Assembly (NCBI GenBank): GCA_017307735.1
Contig: JAFKGR010000022.1
Location: 1 to 64,000 of the forward strand
DNA: 64,000 nt
Source: Chitinophagaceae bacterium
GTDB taxonomy: Bacteria > Bacteroidota > Bacteroidia > Chitinophagales > Chitinophagaceae
Direction: 5' to 3'
Below, in pieces: positions 1 through 9,217 of the stretch (the stretch's first letter is position 1; the number at the start of each line of letters is the position of its first letter). The translations under genes and the position numbers were made by a program. The notes beneath the pieces were generated by a model that ran no database searches, was not told the DNA's origin, and worked only from the letters and a program-made list of their open reading frames with translations.

Positions 1-118
1 GAGAAGAAAATAAAAATTCCGGGTGGGGGAAGTTCAGCGCGCTGCTTTGCGAAAAAACAAAAAATGGCAGAACAAAACCTTCAAATTCAAAACTTCCCCA
101 AAGTAAAAGTAAAAATTG

Positions 119-3100
119 CTATTCGTTTCCGGGTTTGCGAAATTTGGGATATATGTATTTCAAATTCGGGTACCTAGGTAATAACAGTTCATGTTGCCTT
201 TGCGTAAAATCTATTATATTCCTGTAGTGTGAGGTTGAAAGTGTTGTTTTACCATAAACTCCCATTATATCATTTTTATAATTGGGAAACGGCTTCCCTG
301 TTGTTTCAGAATATCTATCTGACAACCCTAAAAGATGTAAACTTTCATGCAAAATGGTATAGTTAACCTTTCCAGAATTATGTATTTCTCCTGTATTTCC
401 AGAAGGCTCTACATTATATCTCCCAAATGGGATATAATAACCAGGATTTATGTGTGAAACATCCCTAGGAAAGACATTATCATTCTCTGGCTTTCTAGTA
501 AAAGTCAATAAATTCTCTCCTAATTTAGATTTAAGGTCACTTGGTTTTTTATTAGGATCGTAAACATACTGTACATCAAATCTAACCTCAACGCCATCTA
601 CGGTTTTTGTCTTGTATGTTTGTTGTGCGGCCTTTGTTAATTCAGCAGCTCTTTTATTACTTGCGCCATCCCCTTGTATATAAATTTTAGCCGAGACTTT
701 GATGTTAGTTATTTTGCCGTTTTTATCTTTCTTTGTGGTAATTCCATAATCATCACCGTCAGGATCGTTATGATAAATTGGATTACCACCGAAACATAAA
801 TAAGAGCTTTCATTAGGCTTAACATCAGGATCAATATTCCAACGTCTAACTATTCTACTATCATACTCCCAAAATTTAGCGGTTATAGTATTGGGTGCAA
901 TTTCTGGTGTTTTCTCTTGCCCGTTTATTGAGTATCGATATAAGGATGAGTTAAATGTTCTCCCGGGCAGTTCCATCCCGCCTGGATAATAATCCTGTGC
1001 AGTGATCACGTCAGCGTCGTAATGGTCTATGGAAGTGCCGTTGGTAGTATGCTGAAGCTTCTTATCGCTTACCGTTACCACTACATTGCCCAAATGGTTC
1101 GTTAATTCAAAGAACTTGTTTCCTCTGGTAAATGTAACAACTTCCGGTGAAACTGCATTGCAGGTTTGTACATCTATATCCACATTGTAAACACCCAACC
1201 TGCTGCTGCCGTAAAGGTTTATTTCTTTTTGTTTCAGTGTATCTCCTTTCTCATAAATACTCATGATATTGCCGGTGGCGTCACGTACATACCAGGCAGT
1301 CTTGCCATTCGCTGTTTTTGAAATCCGGTTGCCTGCTGCATCATAAGTATAAGTTATTGTGCCGCTGCCTTTGGTAATACTTTTTATTTTGCCATACACG
1401 TTCCATTCAATATTACTGATTCCTTCGCTGGCATCGCTTGTCAAATTTCCAATGGCATCGTATTGATAGTTGCCGGTTGATTGTCCTTTTTTGATGTCAT
1501 TGTATCTTTCATATTCTGATGGCAGCGCATCCGGCGCAGCATCTGCTACTTTATCCAGCCGGTTGGTATTGGCAATGTAAGTATAGGTCAGATCATCCAT
1601 ACCTGTATTATTTGCATTGCTGCGCATACCATCTCCATTGCGCTTGTAGGTTTTGATATTCCCATCAGGGTCATAAGTAATCGTTTCGCCATAGTCCTGC
1701 AGGGCATGGCCGTTCCAGCTATTGGTAGCGGGGTTCAGCCCGTCATAGGTATTTTGGCTTACTATGCGGTTAAGCTGGTCGTACCGGTAAGTAAACAGCA
1801 ACGGATCACCAGGTGATGGAAGGCTGACACTCATCGCCGAAATATTGCCGTTATACAGGCTCTTTAACCCGCTGCCCACAGCATCTCCACTGGCAAAGGG
1901 TTTTAGCACAGCCGAAGCGCCTATCGGCAGATAATCATTTATGGATTGCGTACTGTTTTGATAATAACTAAGGGTAAGTCCAAATGCATCTTTGGCTACT
2001 TTTGAACTGCCAAATCCATCCTGCCCCATATCGCCGAGGCCGGGATCATTGGAAGGTGGTTGCGGGTTGCTGCTGTTAATTCCCTTCAGCCACCCCTGTA
2101 TCGTATAGGCATAGTCCACTCCCTGCACCTGTTGCTGCCCGAGGATCATCCTTGCCAGCGGCCCGTGCCGGTAATAATCATAAGCGGCATCCCGTTCCCA
2201 GAATATTTTGTCTTTACTGGTATATACTCCGGTAATACGGTTTTCTGCATCGTAATCATACCGGTGATAAAAGGCATCCTTTTGTCCGGGCTGATAAGCA
2301 ACCGCATTTACTTTACCACTAATCAGGTCATAATCGTACACTATTTTTTTAAATCGGTTACCGCTTGGATCTCCGCTGCCCGTACAATTAATGCTTCCCA
2401 TTCCGGCATTATAATCCTGCAGCAGGGTATCCACATTGCCAGATATATCATAAGAATAGAAAGTAGCTGCATCCCACGGTTCCGTACTTGCTGCTTCTTT
2501 TACATAAGTATAGCTTACTCGGTTTCTAAGGTTTTTCTGGAACAACGCAGTGTTACCGTCAAGAATGGTTTCAAGAGGCGAATAGGAAACATCATATACG
2601 GTTCCGGTTATTTCTTCTCTCAAAGATGAACCAGTAATCCAGTTATTCAGGGATACTTCATCCCTGCTGATGGCCTGCGTCATTACAGTACCCTGGGCGT
2701 TCTGTCCCACTTCTGTGATCCGGCCCAGGGCATCATAAAGAGTGTAACTGTATTTATCCGAAAGGATTTGTTTAGCATTCCGGCTTACAGCAAGCCTGCC
2801 GAGGCGATCATACCAGAAATTGCTTTTTCCCGCATCCGGGGTATTTTGTACCACCACCTTGTTGAGGGAATTGTAACCATAATAGGTAGCCAGCAAATCA
2901 TTGTTTTTGTAATTATCATAATAGGCTCCTGCATTTCTTTTGGCAACAACCGAGTCAAGAAATGACTGAGAAAAATTAGGGATAACGGCAGCCGGAGGCA
3001 TCGTCTTCACAAGGTTCCCGGCCTGGTCATAAAAATAGAGCGTATAATGATATTCCTTAGGCTGGTACTTTACATAAAATTCTTCACGGTACCTGGCTTC

Positions 3101-3436
3101 AAGGCATTTGGATTTATACAGGCTGTCAAAATTGGCGATGAGCGAATCCCTCCTCACCTGGTAAAGCTGCTGCGCAATAAAATTCGCCTGTGTCTGCACA
3201 CCGCTGCACGGTGTGGTATCGGCCTCAAAAAATCCGGAAGGATCATTCAACGGCTTGCTGAATATGCACAGGGCTGATCCTGTTGGCGGGTTGGAATCAT
3301 GGCAATCCCGGTATGCAGAAAGATAATCTGCAACGGTGGCGGAAAATCCGGTTCGGTAATTCATAAACCTTGCCAGCAATTGGTTTTGCTCTACCTGCTT
3401 ATCGGTTAAAATGCTATCTGTATAGGGTGCATTCAT
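119..3436 (-). CDS. RHS/YD-repeat protein with C-terminal zinc-metallopeptidase domain (5'-truncated)
   Basis: 1105 residues from the first ATG. Many YD repeats are visible (YDRLGRL, YDALGRI, YDAENRI, YDAIGNL, YDAAGNR), followed by the conserved RHS core end: NGQEK, FWEYDSRIVRRWN and NPIYHNDPDGDD, ending near residue 896. The last ~210 residues are not RHS-like. They hold HESLHLLGLSD at 1030-1040, an exact HExxHxxGxxD zinc motif, and a possible Met-turn (NDIMG, M1058), as in metzincin-type peptidases. In polymorphic toxin systems the part after the RHS core is the variable effector, so a proteolytic toxin is inferred. The frame stays open upstream of the ATG to a stop at 3575-3577 with coding-looking residues and no start, and family members are usually much longer. 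The gene is therefore probably a 5'-truncated remnant or displaced tip. Any immunity gene would lie beyond the left edge. Confidence 0.88.
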   Translation of the reverse strand: MNAPYTDSILTDKQVEQNQLLARFMNYRTGFSATVADYLSAYRDCHDSNPPTGSALCIFSKPLNDPSGFFEADTTPCSGVQTQANFIAQQLYQVRRDSLIANFDSLYKSKCLEARYREEFYVKYQPKEYHYTLYFYDQAGNLVKTMPPAAVIPNFSQSFLDSVVAKRNAGAYYDNYKNNDLLATYYGYNSLNKVVVQNTPDAGKSNFWYDRLGRLAVSRNAKQILSDKYSYTLYDALGRITEVGQNAQGTVMTQAISRDEVSLNNWITGSSLREEITGTVYDVSYSPLETILDGNTALFQKNLRNRVSYTYVKEAASTEPWDAATFYSYDISGNVDTLLQDYNAGMGSINCTGSGDPSGNRFKKIVYDYDLISGKVNAVAYQPGQKDAFYHRYDYDAENRITGVYTSKDKIFWERDAAYDYYRHGPLARMILGQQQVQGVDYAYTIQGWLKGINSSNPQPPSNDPGLGDMGQDGFGSSKVAKDAFGLTLSYYQNSTQSINDYLPIGASAVLKPFASGDAVGSGLKSLYNGNISAMSVSLPSPGDPLLFTYRYDQLNRIVSQNTYDGLNPATNSWNGHALQDYGETITYDPDGNIKTYKRNGDGMRSNANNTGMDDLTYTYIANTNRLDKVADAAPDALPSEYERYNDIKKGQSTGNYQYDAIGNLTSDASEGISNIEWNVYGKIKSITKGSGTITYTYDAAGNRISKTANGKTAWYVRDATGNIMSIYEKGDTLKQKEINLYGSSRLGVYNVDIDVQTCNAVSPEVVTFTRGNKFFELTNHLGNVVVTVSDKKLQHTTNGTSIDHYDADVITAQDYYPGGMELPGRTFNSSLYRYSINGQEKTPEIAPNTITAKFWEYDSRIVRRWNIDPDVKPNESSYLCFGGNPIYHNDPDGDDYGITTKKDKNGKITNIKVSAKIYIQGDGASNKRAAELTKAAQQTYKTKTVDGVEVRFDVQYVYDPNKKPSDLKSKLGENLLTFTRKPENDNVFPRDVSHINPGYYIPFGRYNVEPSGNTGEIHNSGKVNYTILHESLHLLGLSDRYSETTGKPFPNYKNDIMGVYGKTTLSTSHYRNIIDFTQRQHELLLPRYPNLKYIYPKFRKPGNE

Positions 3437-4017
3437 ACCCGGAAATTTTTGCCTGAATTCTGAAACGAGGCTGTCCAGTTTGCGGCTATAGGAAAAGATT
3501 TTAATGTGGAAGATGTTTTTTTCATTTTTAGATTTTCCTGATAACTCACCCTTTGAGCCCTTTCTGGAATAACTTTATAACATTAGATTCAAGGCCCCGG
3601 TGCAACCAAATTAAAAACAGAACTAAACGGGTAAAGTAATTAAGCGGTTCATTGAATGAATGGTAAATCCGCCCAAATGAGATCCACAGTTAGTCTTTAT
3701 TCAATCGCCAGACGAATGTAAAAACATTTCCGGTTTTACAAAATATTTTTTAGCTGCAATGGGAAGTATTATTGCTTTTTTAAAGACAGAAATTGTGTCC
3801 GTTGGTTAAGAACTAAGTAAATATTTTCTCAGTGTCGCTTTGCTGATATTGAATGGACGCAACAGTATTTTGCCGGAAATCATTTTTAAAATTGGCTCTG
3901 ATATACTTTTTAGTTCCTCTTGTCAGCAGGCGTGCATTTGCATTGAACAATTTATCTTCCGGGTTCTGCTTTCTCATCAGATGGAATTACCATTTACAAA
4001 ATTCCGGATTGTACCTT

Positions 4018-4072
4018 CTGAATTACTGCGTACTGCTACTGAATCTTTGCGTAGCCCTACTGAATCTTGTAT
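4018..4072. repeat. 21-bp tandem repeat, about 2.6 copies
   Basis: Units start at 4018, 4039 and 4060 with CTGAAT. The first two match at 15 of 21 positions and share the internal TGCGTA and the closing CTA. The third copy is incomplete. No function is apparent. Confidence 0.55.
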
Positions 4073-4149
4073 GAAAAAGGACAAAATAAAAAATCAGAAA
4101 TCCGTGAATTTCTTCTCCGGAATTTTCCTATACCTGCGCTATACCTGAG

Positions 4150-4200
4150 CCGTACCATCTCCGCCCTGGCATACGGAATGGTACGGACAAGGGGCGGAGA
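4150..4200. repeat. Two interleaved inverted repeats (pseudoknot-like topology)
   Basis: CCGTACCAT (4150-4158) is the reverse complement of ATGGTACGG (4178-4186). TCTCCGCCC (4158-4166) is the reverse complement of GGGCGGAGA (4192-4200). The arms alternate a-b-a'-b', which is the order of an H-type pseudoknot, and the two 5' arms share one base. Both pairs are perfect 9-mers. The element sits in a gene-poor region, and no flanking T-run or gene start explains it. Confidence 0.6.
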
Positions 4201-4518
4201 AAGGGCGAAGAAAACAGGGATGAAATATTTCAGGAAGACCAGCGTTTTAAGAACAACAATACCGGTGGAAAACGAATGTCCGAAGGTGGGCACGGGCTAA
4301 AAAAAATACTCTTTCTTTTCCCGGTTTTCAATAAAAAAAAATCAACATAAGTACCTTCCGTAACAACAGCAATTATCCGGGTATCAGAATCCGGTTATTA
4401 ATAAAACAAACTGCGCACTTTTCAATGTGATTCTTTAAAATATCATGATCATATCAGGCACATTAAATACATTATACCGGGTACCAAATACTAAGATCAA
4501 TTTGAAGAAAATTATTTT

Positions 4519-5676
4519 TCATTTCACCCTCCTTCCCTTCCATTGATAGGAACCAAAAGCACCAAGCCATCCTGCAACAAGAATATATATCACGTGAAAT
4601 GGCTGAAAGAAAACAAATGTCCAAAGAAGTTTCCGCCGGCCAAAAAATCCGCTGACGGGCCAAAGAAATAAAATCTCAGATACTACTTTCAACAAAAAGA
4701 AAACAAGAAGATAAATCCACAAGCTCTGAATGAAAAGCGCACTCAATGCCAATACCAGCAGACAGGCATTGATGGCATAAACCATCGCCAATACCCATTT
4801 GATTTTCACATCGCGATAGGTGGCCGATTTGCCTGCCCAGCGAATCCGCTGATTAAAAAATCCTTTTAATGTTGCTTCCGGCATGGTGCTAACTATGGCA
4901 TCTTTATTTTTCAGAAAAAATATTTTCCTCTCAAATCCAAACTTTTCCATCAGCAGCATATCATCGCCGCTGGCAATACCATCAATCCCGCTGAATCCTC
5001 CGACTTCTTCAAAAGTTTTCTTCCTGTAGGCAAGATTGGCGCCATTGGCCATATAATGCAGATGTTTCGAAAGAGCTGCACCCGTTATCCCCTGCAATGT
5101 CATAAAGTCGAGCGCCTGAAAAAAGAAAAACAGTTTCTGAAAAATGTTCTTTGCGGGAGATGTCATAAACCGCACGGGAGCTGCAATCATGGAAGGGTTT
5201 TCAGAAATGACACATCCGGCCATCGTCCTCAACCATTCCGTACCCGCCATACAATCCGCATCCGTGGTAACAATCCATTCTCCGTGGCTTTGGGAGATAC
5301 CCGCTTCAATGGCTTTTTTCTTGTAGGAATTCAAATGATCTCCTTTCAGAAAATCCGACAGGTTGATGAGCCGGACATTATGGAAATGATTCTGAAATGA
5401 CAAAACAACCTCCGCTGTCCCATCTTCCGAAAAATCATTTACAACCCATATTTCAAAACGATCCGGCGGATAATGTTGATTCGTCATGGATTCAAGGCAT
5501 TTCCGGATGTTGCCTTCCTCATTTCGCGCCGCAATAATTACCGAGAAGAAAGGAAACCGAGATTCGCCGGCAGATGGAAACTTGGTCTCCTCAATATCAT
5601 TCCATGCCATGAAATAGTATATCAGCAATACCACATAAGGGATGATCAGCACCACCGCAAAGCCGAAAAATAACAT
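4519..5676 (-). CDS. Glycosyltransferase family 2, membrane-anchored
   Basis: 385 residues. An N-terminal membrane segment (about 3-23) precedes a GT-A domain opening with FSVIIAARNEE. The nucleotide-sugar/metal motif TDAD is at 138-141, a GDD acidic motif at 237-239, and a QRIRW (QxxRW-type) motif at 276-280. These are the signatures of processive or cellulose-synthase-like GT2 enzymes. About three membrane segments follow (roughly 293-372). It probably transfers a sugar to a lipid or polysaccharide acceptor at the inner membrane; the substrate cannot be told. It is transcribed divergently from the MarR gene across a short region and may be controlled by it. The gene stands alone, without other cell-envelope synthesis genes next to it. 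Confidence 0.9.
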   Translation of the reverse strand: MLFFGFAVVLIIPYVVLLIYYFMAWNDIEETKFPSAGESRFPFFSVIIAARNEEGNIRKCLESMTNQHYPPDRFEIWVVNDFSEDGTAEVVLSFQNHFHNVRLINLSDFLKGDHLNSYKKKAIEAGISQSHGEWIVTTDADCMAGTEWLRTMAGCVISENPSMIAAPVRFMTSPAKNIFQKLFFFFQALDFMTLQGITGAALSKHLHYMANGANLAYRKKTFEEVGGFSGIDGIASGDDMLLMEKFGFERKIFFLKNKDAIVSTMPEATLKGFFNQRIRWAGKSATYRDVKIKWVLAMVYAINACLLVLALSALFIQSLWIYLLVFFLLKVVSEILFLWPVSGFFGRRKLLWTFVFFQPFHVIYILVAGWLGAFGSYQWKGRRVK

Positions 5677-5737
5677 GTCCGGTTATTAAAATTTTGAGGT
5701 TAAAATTAATTTTTTTATTAAGTCAATTCAACTAAAT

Positions 5738-5757
5738 TTGTTTGGTTGCATAAACAA
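5738..5757. promoter_or_regulatory. Candidate MarR operator
   Basis: TTGTTT (5738-5743) and AAACAA (5752-5757) form an inverted repeat, with a nested GTTG/CAAC pair (5745-5748, 5755-5758). It lies just upstream of the MarR start and between two divergent genes, the usual place for MarR autoregulation. Assignment is by position and symmetry only. Confidence 0.4.
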
Positions 5758-5761
5758 CTAT

Positions 5762-6208
5762 ATGGAAGGGAATCAATTTAAAAAAGGAGAACTGTATAGT
5801 TTTATCACTGGCAAAACCAGCACTGCCATCGGACGGCGCCTGCAAAAAAATTTTAAGCGTGCGGGTTTGGAAATAACAATAGAGCAGTGGAGCGTACTCT
5901 TTCATCTTTGGAAGCAGGACGGGCTGAGCCAGCATCAACTTTGTGAATCGACATTCAGAGATAAGCCAAGCATTACGAGGCTGGTGAACAACCTGGAAAA
6001 AAATAAACTGGTAAAAAGATCAACGGATAAAAAAGATAAACGCATCAATCTGATAAAACTCACTGCAACGGGAAGGAAAATAGAAGAGAGGTCGATGGCA
6101 GTAGCCAACCAGACACTGAATGAAGCTTTGGAAGGTGTTACCAATGGCCAGATAGAAATTGCAAGGGAAGTTTTGCAGATGGTGTATGATAATTTGAGCG
6201 GGGAGTGA
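5762..6208 (+). CDS. MarR family winged-helix transcriptional regulator
   Basis: 148 residues from the ATG at 5762; an in-frame TTG at 5738 would add eight residues but would cover the inverted repeat. The core has the MarR layout: an N-terminal dimer helix, WSVLFHLWKQDGLSQHQL, a recognition helix around DKPSITRLVNNLEKNKLV, and the wing sequence DKKDKRINLIKLT. MarR proteins bind palindromic operators as dimers and usually repress themselves and a neighbour, often relieved by a small ligand. The divergent glycosyltransferase is the nearest candidate target. The ligand is unknown. Confidence 0.92.
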   Translation: MEGNQFKKGELYSFITGKTSTAIGRRLQKNFKRAGLEITIEQWSVLFHLWKQDGLSQHQLCESTFRDKPSITRLVNNLEKNKLVKRSTDKKDKRINLIKLTATGRKIEERSMAVANQTLNEALEGVTNGQIEIAREVLQMVYDNLSGE

Positions 6209-6551
6209 GGTTTGGTTCCGGGTTCCGGGTTTCGGAGCTTGTTCGGCGGAGCGGATTCCGGGATTTTGGGCAGTGGCAGAAAGGAGGTTGGTAATCGGAG
6301 TTGGACCCGGTGTGAGACGTAAACAGATATTGCCGGCTATTTGGAAAAGAAAGTGGAAATGGTGGGTTTCAATGTTGGGTCGATTTGACTGATTTCACTT
6401 TACACTGAAGAAAAATTCATGGCGATATTGGGTGTCCTTTCGGCTTCATGGGTTAAAATTAAAAAGGTTTGTTGTGACGAAACGGGGGGCAGCGTACTCA
6501 CATGAATAGTTGGGATTCAAATAAAGATTTATAATTCTAAAAATAAAAATC
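6209..6551. other. Intergenic region with a short GGTTCCG repeat
   Basis: About 340 bases without a supported gene. At 6214-6235 a 7-bp unit (GGTTCCG) is repeated about three times with drift. No clear promoter or terminator was seen before the acyl-CoA dehydrogenase. Confidence 0.5.
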
Positions 6552-8342
6552 ATGGAAACGACCGCAGATATTAAACCGCTCTCCGGTGGAGAGTGGCTCA
6601 TCAAAGCCGGAAACAAGGATGCGACTTTTACACCGGAAGATTTCAATGAAGAGCAAATCATGATCCGTGATATGTGCCTTCAATTCCTGAAAACCGAAGT
6701 ATTGCCCGTCATGGATCGCATAGATGAAAAAGAAGAAGGATTAATGCCTTCTCTTTTGGACAAAGCAGGAGAACAGGGCTTGCTTTCAACTTCCATTCCC
6801 GAAGAGTACAATGGAATGGGCAAGGATTTTATAACAACCACTTTACTGACCGAAGCATTGGGCGGAGGGTATTCATTCAGTGTTGCGCTGAGTGCCCACA
6901 CAGGAATCGGAACTTTGCCGATCCTTTATTTCGGAACAGAAGAGCAAAAGAAAAAATACATTCCGAAACTCGCTACCGGAGAATGGAAGGCCAGCTACGG
7001 ATTGACAGAACCCGGAAGCGGCAGCGATGCACTTGGTGCAAAAACAACTGCTGTGCTTAGTCCCGATGGAAAATATTACATTTTAAATGGCCAGAAATGC
7101 TGGATTACCAACGGAGGGTTTGCAGATATCTACACAGTATTTGCAAAAATAGACGGCGATAAATTCACCGCTTTCATTCTGGAACGCGGTATGCCCGGTT
7201 TTACACAGGGACAGGAAGAACATAAAATGGGTATCCAGGGAAGCAGCACCGTTCAATTGTATTTCCAGGATTGTAAAGTACCTGTTGAAAATGTATTGGG
7301 AGAAATCGGGCGAGGGCACATTATCGCATTCAATATTCTGAACATCGGCAGGTTAAAATTGGGGGCAGCCGTAAGCGGCGGAGCCAAGATGGCTTTAACG
7401 GATTCTATAGTTTATGCAAAAACCAGAGAACAATTTAAAACAGCCATCGCCAACTTTGGCGCGATCAAACATAAGCTGGCAGACATGGCCATTCAAATAT
7501 TTGCCAACGAAAGCGCCCTTTACCGCACCGCCAACTGGATCGGGGAAAAAGAACATGAACTCCTGGCAGAAGGAAAACCTTTCAATGAAGCCCTTCTCGG
7601 AGCTGCTGAAGAATATGCCATTGAATGCGCCATGCTGAAAGTGAACGGAAGTGAAGCGCTTGATTTTGTGGTTGACGAAGGAGTGCAGATTCACGGAGGA
7701 AACGGGTTCAGCGCAGAGTACAGCATCAGCCGCGGATATCGCGACAGCCGGATCAACCGGATTTTTGAAGGCACCAACGAAATCAACAGATTGCTGACCG
7801 TGGACATGATGATGAAACGCGCGATGAAAGGAAGGCTTAATCTGATGGGGCCGGCTATGGAAGTTCAAAAAGAATTGATGAGTATTCCCGACTTTTCAAA
7901 CGGAGATGAAAGTCCATTCGGCAAACAATTAAAACTCATTTCCAATCTGAAAAAAAGTATCCTGATGGTGGCCGGTGCGGCAGCGCAAAAACTAATGGCA
8001 AAACTCACCAACGAACAGGAAATCGTTATGAACATTGCCGACATGGCCATTCAGACTTTTGTGTCAGAAAGCTTGTTACTGCGTGTAATGAAAAATACAG
8101 GAAAAGCAAATGAAGGAAAACAAAAAGTAACGGAAGCTATTTTGACAGTTTACCTCAATGAAGCAGCCGAAAAAGTTTCTTATCACGGCAAGGAAGCCAT
8201 CAATGCATTTGCCGAAGGCGATGAACAACGCATGATGCTGTTGGGATTGAAACGGTTTACCAAAAGAGAACCTGTGAATACCATTCAGGCACGGCGTGTA
8301 ATAGCCGACAGCCTGATTGAAGCAGGGGAATATAATCTTTAA
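6552..8342 (+). CDS. Acyl-CoA dehydrogenase family protein (long, VLCAD/ACAD9-like)
   Basis: 596 residues, longer than the ~380 of short acyl-CoA dehydrogenases, so it carries the extra C-terminal domain of the VLCAD-like group. It should oxidise acyl-CoA to trans-2-enoyl-CoA with FAD, passing electrons to ETF, in fatty acid beta-oxidation. Visible motifs: YGLTEPGSGSDA and WITNGG (flavin and substrate-binding region), REQF, and IFEGTNEINR, where E406 matches the catalytic base. The ATG at 6552 fits the N-terminal helix start. No other beta-oxidation genes are adjacent. A terminator hairpin follows. Confidence 0.93.
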   Translation: METTADIKPLSGGEWLIKAGNKDATFTPEDFNEEQIMIRDMCLQFLKTEVLPVMDRIDEKEEGLMPSLLDKAGEQGLLSTSIPEEYNGMGKDFITTTLLTEALGGGYSFSVALSAHTGIGTLPILYFGTEEQKKKYIPKLATGEWKASYGLTEPGSGSDALGAKTTAVLSPDGKYYILNGQKCWITNGGFADIYTVFAKIDGDKFTAFILERGMPGFTQGQEEHKMGIQGSSTVQLYFQDCKVPVENVLGEIGRGHIIAFNILNIGRLKLGAAVSGGAKMALTDSIVYAKTREQFKTAIANFGAIKHKLADMAIQIFANESALYRTANWIGEKEHELLAEGKPFNEALLGAAEEYAIECAMLKVNGSEALDFVVDEGVQIHGGNGFSAEYSISRGYRDSRINRIFEGTNEINRLLTVDMMMKRAMKGRLNLMGPAMEVQKELMSIPDFSNGDESPFGKQLKLISNLKKSILMVAGAAAQKLMAKLTNEQEIVMNIADMAIQTFVSESLLLRVMKNTGKANEGKQKVTEAILTVYLNEAAEKVSYHGKEAINAFAEGDEQRMMLLGLKRFTKREPVNTIQARRVIADSLIEAGEYNL

Positions 8343-8379
8343 ACCCAAATTTTGCAGTTGGCTGCAAAACAAGCGCATA

Positions 8380-8421
8380 AAAAAAGCCGGTAAGAAAATA
8401 AAAAGCTCTCCGGCTTTTTTT
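8380..8421 (+). terminator. Rho-independent terminator after the acyl-CoA dehydrogenase
   Basis: The arm ending GCCGG (8380-8390) pairs with CCGGCTTTTTT (8410-8420) over 11 bases around a 19-nt loop. The T-run is on the plus strand, 38 bases after the stop codon. Confidence 0.7.
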
Positions 8422-8478
8422 GTTTTACTACAGATAAAGAACAGACTTTTCCTCCTGAGGATTAAAAAAAACAGACAA

Positions 8479-8486
8479 TACCTTTG
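8479..8486 (+). promoter_or_regulatory. -7 promoter element of the DUF2461 gene
   Basis: TACCTTTG matches the Bacteroidota -7 consensus TAnnTTTG exactly and ends 21 bases before the proposed ATG. No TTTG is seen at the ideal -33 distance. Confidence 0.45.
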
Positions 8487-8507
8487 CATCAAAATTTCAA
8501 CATCTCC

Positions 8508-9170
8508 ATGTTACAAACAGAAACAATTCAATTTTTAAAACAACTCAAAAAACACAACAACAAAACATGGTTCGATGCCCACCGTGAAAAATACCTGGCT
8601 GCAAAAGCTGACTTCGAAAACCTGTTGCAGGAAATCATTACAGGGTATGGAAAAACAGATCCCAATATTGGTGCCTTGCAGGTAAAGGACTGCATTTTCA
8701 GAATTTACAGGGATGTACGTTTCAGTAAAAACAAAACACCCTATAAAACCCATTGGGCAGCCCAGTTCAACAAAGGAGGAAAAAAAGTACATTATCCCGG
8801 ATTTTATTTTCATGTTGAACCCGGTGGATTTACTTATTGCGGTGGTGGTATCTGGCGGCCGGAGGCTGCGGAATTAAAAAAAGTAAGACAGGAAATTGAT
8901 TACAATCTCAAAGAATTTCAATCTGTCATTGAAGCAAAGAATTTCAAAAAGATTTTGGGAGGTATCGAAACTGAAGACAAATTATCACGCGCACCACAAG
9001 GATATGAAGAAGATAATCCGGCAATTGAATATCTGAAACTGAAAAGTTTTCTTGCCGGGCGTTCATTTGATGATGAAGAGCTTACCTCAAAATTTTTGGC
9101 AAAAAAAGTCATCGAAACTTTTAATGCACTTAAGCCTATGATTGACTTTCTGGGCAAGTCATTGGAATAG
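8508..9170 (+). CDS. DUF2461 domain-containing protein
   Basis: 220 residues from the ATG at 8508; a frame-open TTG at 8484 lies inside the promoter element and is unlikely. The sequence fits the DUF2461/TIGR02453 family: an N-terminal FLKQLKKHNNKTWFDAHR, the central FRIYRDVRFSKNKTPYKTH, then FYFHVEPG and GGGIWRPE. The biochemical role of the family is unknown. It is monocistronic, with its own -7 element and convergent with the next gene. Confidence 0.88.
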   Translation: MLQTETIQFLKQLKKHNNKTWFDAHREKYLAAKADFENLLQEIITGYGKTDPNIGALQVKDCIFRIYRDVRFSKNKTPYKTHWAAQFNKGGKKVHYPGFYFHVEPGGFTYCGGGIWRPEAAELKKVRQEIDYNLKEFQSVIEAKNFKKILGGIETEDKLSRAPQGYEEDNPAIEYLKLKSFLAGRSFDDEELTSKFLAKKVIETFNALKPMIDFLGKSLE

Positions 9171-9217
9171 CAGTACTGATGCTTTCACTTCCAGAAAAGC
9201 TTCCGGTTAAAATGAGT

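Larger units (their letters stand above)
3578..4518. other. Gene-poor region between the RHS fragment and the glycosyltransferase
   Basis: About 940 bases without a convincing gene. Open frames of 60-100 codons exist on both strands around 3840-4300, but they overlap each other, have biased composition and show no recognisable motif. The region holds a short 21-bp tandem repeat and a pair of interleaved inverted repeats, listed separately. It may be decayed RHS or accessory DNA. Confidence 0.6.

Noticed and set aside
2060..3277. Plus-strand open frames inside the RHS gene
   Set aside because: They are the complement of the YD-repeat coding sequence and have no independent features.
3840..4300. 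Overlapping open frames of 70-100 codons on both strands
   Set aside because: They overlap each other, are rich in Leu/Phe/Arg without a domain, and partly reflect the 21-bp repeat and inverted repeats. No promoter or start context supports them.
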